A stretch of 7,653 bases of DNA. Source: Arcobacter sp. UBA7394. Its GTDB lineage: Bacteria > Campylobacterota > Campylobacteria > Campylobacterales > Arcobacteraceae. The stretch's first letter is position 1, and every line of letters begins with the position of its first letter. The stretch lies in contig DKNG01000009.1 in assembly GCA_002470185.1 (NCBI GenBank), positions 1 to 7,653 of the forward strand. The letters run 5' to 3'. The position numbers and the translations under genes are program-made. Under the pieces are notes generated by a model. The model saw nothing but the letters and a program-made list of their open reading frames with translations. It ran no database searches and was not told the DNA's origin. This document shows positions 7,101 through 7,653 of this stretch, piece by piece.

Positions 7101-7271
7101 ACAGTAATTGCCCTAGCAAAAGGACTTGAACTTAAAGTAATAGCAGAAGGTGTTGAAAATAAAGAACAAGAAGAGTTCTTAGCATCACAAGATTGTGATG
7201 AAATACAAGGCTGGTTATACTCAAAAGCCTTAAGAAAAGATGACTTTATAGAGTTTTGTAAAAAATTCTAA
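4122..7271 (+). CDS. CBS(x4)-PAS(x3)-GGDEF-EAL sensor protein, predicted bifunctional c-di-GMP enzyme
   Basis: A 1049-residue soluble protein with no visible membrane segment or signal peptide. Two tandem CBS pairs occupy about residues 6-118 and 136-248; such Bateman modules bind adenylates or related ligands in other proteins. A degenerate PhoR-like PAS (about 265-368, core ISWFNSKATRLFDL) is followed by two clearer PAS/PAC units (about 375-490 and 500-613). The GGDEF domain (about 620-785) starts at HDPLTNLPN, keeps metal-binding D662 and an intact GGDEF at 703-707, and carries the product-inhibition I-site R694xxD697 exactly five residues before it. The EAL domain (about 795-1045) keeps E830-A-L with R834, N890, E925, D952-D953, K973, E1009 and Q1029, the set needed for metal binding and catalysis. 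Both c-di-GMP synthesis and hydrolysis are thus possible; which dominates cannot be told. It is transcribed alone, divergently from aroK, and ends at a hairpin terminator. No dedicated partner gene is adjacent. Domain calls are secure; ligand and output are not known. Confidence 0.95.
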   Translation: MITKLIQSENDYVEHDISLQNVLDIMTTNRIKYLVLLKDKKPFGIITERDILFLYAQNIDFNQQALNFAKKDLIISKENRRVDYILSLMINHNIRRVIITDSQNNYLGCILQETIIYELDKDIYKSHIKVSEIVKTSNLVLHVQKDATIQEAIEIMAEHNIGSILIYNKDLPVGIITESDIIDLAQKHVDTKECVEKHMHAPVITFDSDTYVYEIVNAMKENNIRRVVIYNNSLDKHYIVTSKDLLNNIKGNYGLFLESKLTDAKNTFNSLNEAVIEVFINDESEHTISWFNSKATRLFDLKVDDDVTKIIPKQRWKNIYEKIENNESFEEQTIELKGSIYQLTILHVKILQTPIIKLLFTNISELVNKTNEINSKYNETFEQNSVGIVHISLENKILDANKKICELLDYKKDNLLEKDISDLTHKEDLDLTNEKLTTLLKNEDIKDINLKKRCMKKDGSIIWVSTTASLSYNKLGKPQYFICFITDITLKEKIKKELILSDIVFENTTEGIIITNEKNKIVSVNKSFTEITGYNLSEIYGKNPRILKSGKNTKEFYTQMWQDINKNGFFKGEIWNRKKNGEIYAEWLNISTVTNKDSQITNYVAIFSDITKIKDTDEQIEYLAHHDPLTNLPNKLLLNARLEQSIERANNEHQSLAVLFIDIDNFKLVNDSYGHTIGDRIINLVSLRLQKNVRKGDTISRIGGDEFVIVIEDINKENTERIAQKIIHDFTEPIKLEEYIFDTTITIGISLYPNNGISYEDLIKHADTAMHSAKAAGKNQFQFYKNQMTSEIFEKVLMKQEIKNAIEKKEFEVYFQPQIDTKTKKLIGAEALVRWNHKDLGVLSPINFIPHAEDNKLIIPLGEYILDETCAFIKKLHSLNIFTEGKIAVNISGEQIKHSEITKTIVNTLNKYNIEPKYLEVEVTETFIMEDVEKSIAMFKKLKEIGVSLSIDDFGTGYSSLNYIKQFPIDKLKIDKSFVDELPNNNKDIAIAKTVIALAKGLELKVIAEGVENKEQEEFLASQDCDEIQGWLYSKALRKDDFIEFCKKF
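4137..4865 (+). repeat. Internal tandem duplication of a CBS-pair module (about 390-nt period)
   Basis: Matching motifs recur exactly 130 residues apart. GIITERD at residues 44-50 corresponds to GIITESD at 174-180, and NIRRVI at 93-98 to NIRRVV at 223-228. At DNA level a 14-base stretch is identical at 4398-4411 and 4788-4801, 390 nt apart. The pattern is A-B-A-B: CBS motifs 1 and 3 have the classic GIITxxD end, while 2 and 4 lack it. This indicates duplication of a whole two-CBS module inside the gene, now diverged. Confidence 0.75.
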
Positions 7272-7273
7272 TT

Positions 7274-7309
7274 ATATGAAAAAGAAGTAATTATACTTCT
7301 TTTTCATAT
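7274..7309. terminator. Bidirectional hairpin terminator, perfect 16-bp stem
   Basis: The arms 7274-7289 and 7294-7309 are perfect reverse complements around a 4-nt loop (ATTA). It begins 2 nt after the stop of the plus-strand gene and contains the stop and last five codons of the convergent minus-strand gene. The arms carry A5 and T5 runs, so each strand shows a U-rich descending arm. Only three G-C pairs are present, so the hairpin is long but weak per pair. Confidence 0.75.
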
Positions 7310-7653
7310 TTGTGTTTGTATCTCTCAAGCATAGAAATATTCCCTAAAATTCCACCTTGATGTATATATAAAATCTTTGAATCATTCTGTTCTAAAGTAT
7401 TAAGATAATCTTCTAATACTATAAAGCCCAATGAATCATATAAAAAATCAAACTCAATATTTGTTTGTTTTAATAAATCTTTATGTGTTTCATAGAACTC
7501 TTTATATAATTTTCCAAAATGATATTTCTTTTTTCTTTGTAAGATTATAGGATGATTTGTTTTTTCTAGTTCATTAAACTGCTTTTCTAAATACTTTTCA
7601 TCTCCTACACAAGCACAAGTTAATACAGGAAAAGGCAAGAACTTTTGTAAAAA
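7291..7653 (-). CDS. ACC deaminase/D-cysteine desulfhydrase-like PLP enzyme, C-terminal part (5' end off the right edge)
   Basis: About 120 C-terminal residues of a protein that continues beyond the window: the frame is open to the edge (FLQKF precedes the TTG at 7636-7638), so that TTG is not taken as the start. The closing segment YIHQGGILGNISMLERY resembles the C-terminal HxGG-containing strand-loop of fold-type II PLP enzymes of the 1-aminocyclopropane-1-carboxylate deaminase/D-cysteine desulfhydrase group, and the CACVGD and HFGKLYKEFYE segments resemble what I recall of Campylobacterota members of that group. Full-length relatives run to about 290-300 residues. The PLP-binding lysine would lie in the missing N-terminal part, so substrate and activity cannot be judged; annotation as ACC deaminase in this lineage is by homology only. 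The gene converges on the GGDEF-EAL gene, and its last codons lie inside the shared terminator hairpin. Confidence 0.75.
   Translation of the reverse strand, partial: FLQKFLPFPVLTCACVGDEKYLEKQFNELEKTNHPIILQRKKKYHFGKLYKEFYETHKDLLKQTNIEFDFLYDSLGFIVLEDYLNTLEQNDSKILYIHQGGILGNISMLERYKHKYEKEV

Noticed and set aside
7636..7638. TTG at the right edge as the start of a 115-residue protein
   Set aside because: The frame stays open to the window edge and the segment matches only the C-terminal part of a longer PLP enzyme, so the true start is outside.
1..7653. tRNA, rRNA, riboswitch, CRISPR, insertion sequence or prophage signals
   Set aside because: Nothing of these kinds was recognised; almost all bases are accounted for by the genes and the 110-bp divergent spacer.

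Overview
The window is AT-rich (roughly 70% A+T). Its gene content and order point to a member of the Campylobacterota, most likely an Arcobacter-type bacterium. The evidence for this is a DUF2018 protein followed by a long-chain polyprenyl diphosphate synthase and hemA, an order I recall from Helicobacter pylori and partly from Campylobacter jejuni. The low-GC codon use and a large c-di-GMP sensor protein agree with that. The genus is an inference; no rRNA or other taxonomic marker is present.

Layout. Positions 1-4011 hold five tightly packed genes on the minus strand, read right to left: aroK (shikimate kinase), hisD (histidinol dehydrogenase), a 100-residue DUF2018 protein, a polyprenyl diphosphate synthase, and hemA (glutamyl-tRNA reductase), which is cut by the left edge. 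Gaps are 0, 33, 10 and 0 nt, so this looks like one operon driven from a TATAAT box 8 nt upstream of the aroK start. A 110-bp divergent region (4012-4121) separates it from a plus-strand gene (4122-7271). That gene encodes a 1049-residue protein with four CBS motifs, about three PAS domains, and GGDEF and EAL domains with apparently complete active sites. It ends at a perfect 16-bp inverted repeat that probably terminates both strands. The inverted repeat overlaps the 3' end of a convergent minus-strand gene, the C-terminal part of an ACC deaminase/D-cysteine desulfhydrase-like PLP enzyme cut by the right edge.

How the genes work together. The operon combines unrelated housekeeping steps: chorismate, histidine, polyprenyl chains for quinones or cell-wall lipid carriers, and tetrapyrroles. 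This is the mixed-pathway operon style common in Campylobacterota. The large signalling protein has its own promoter and probably senses adenylate ligands (CBS) and another cue (PAS) to set c-di-GMP levels.

I see no mobile element, CRISPR array, tRNA, rRNA or sign of recent transfer, and no gene-free stretch longer than 300 bases. This is mostly an ordinary core-genome region. The points worth a second look are the internally duplicated CBS module on a GGDEF-EAL protein, the shikimate kinase P-loop that lacks its usual Ser/Thr, the probable leaderless start of the operon, and the DUF2018 protein that resembles the intertwined-dimer protein HP0242.
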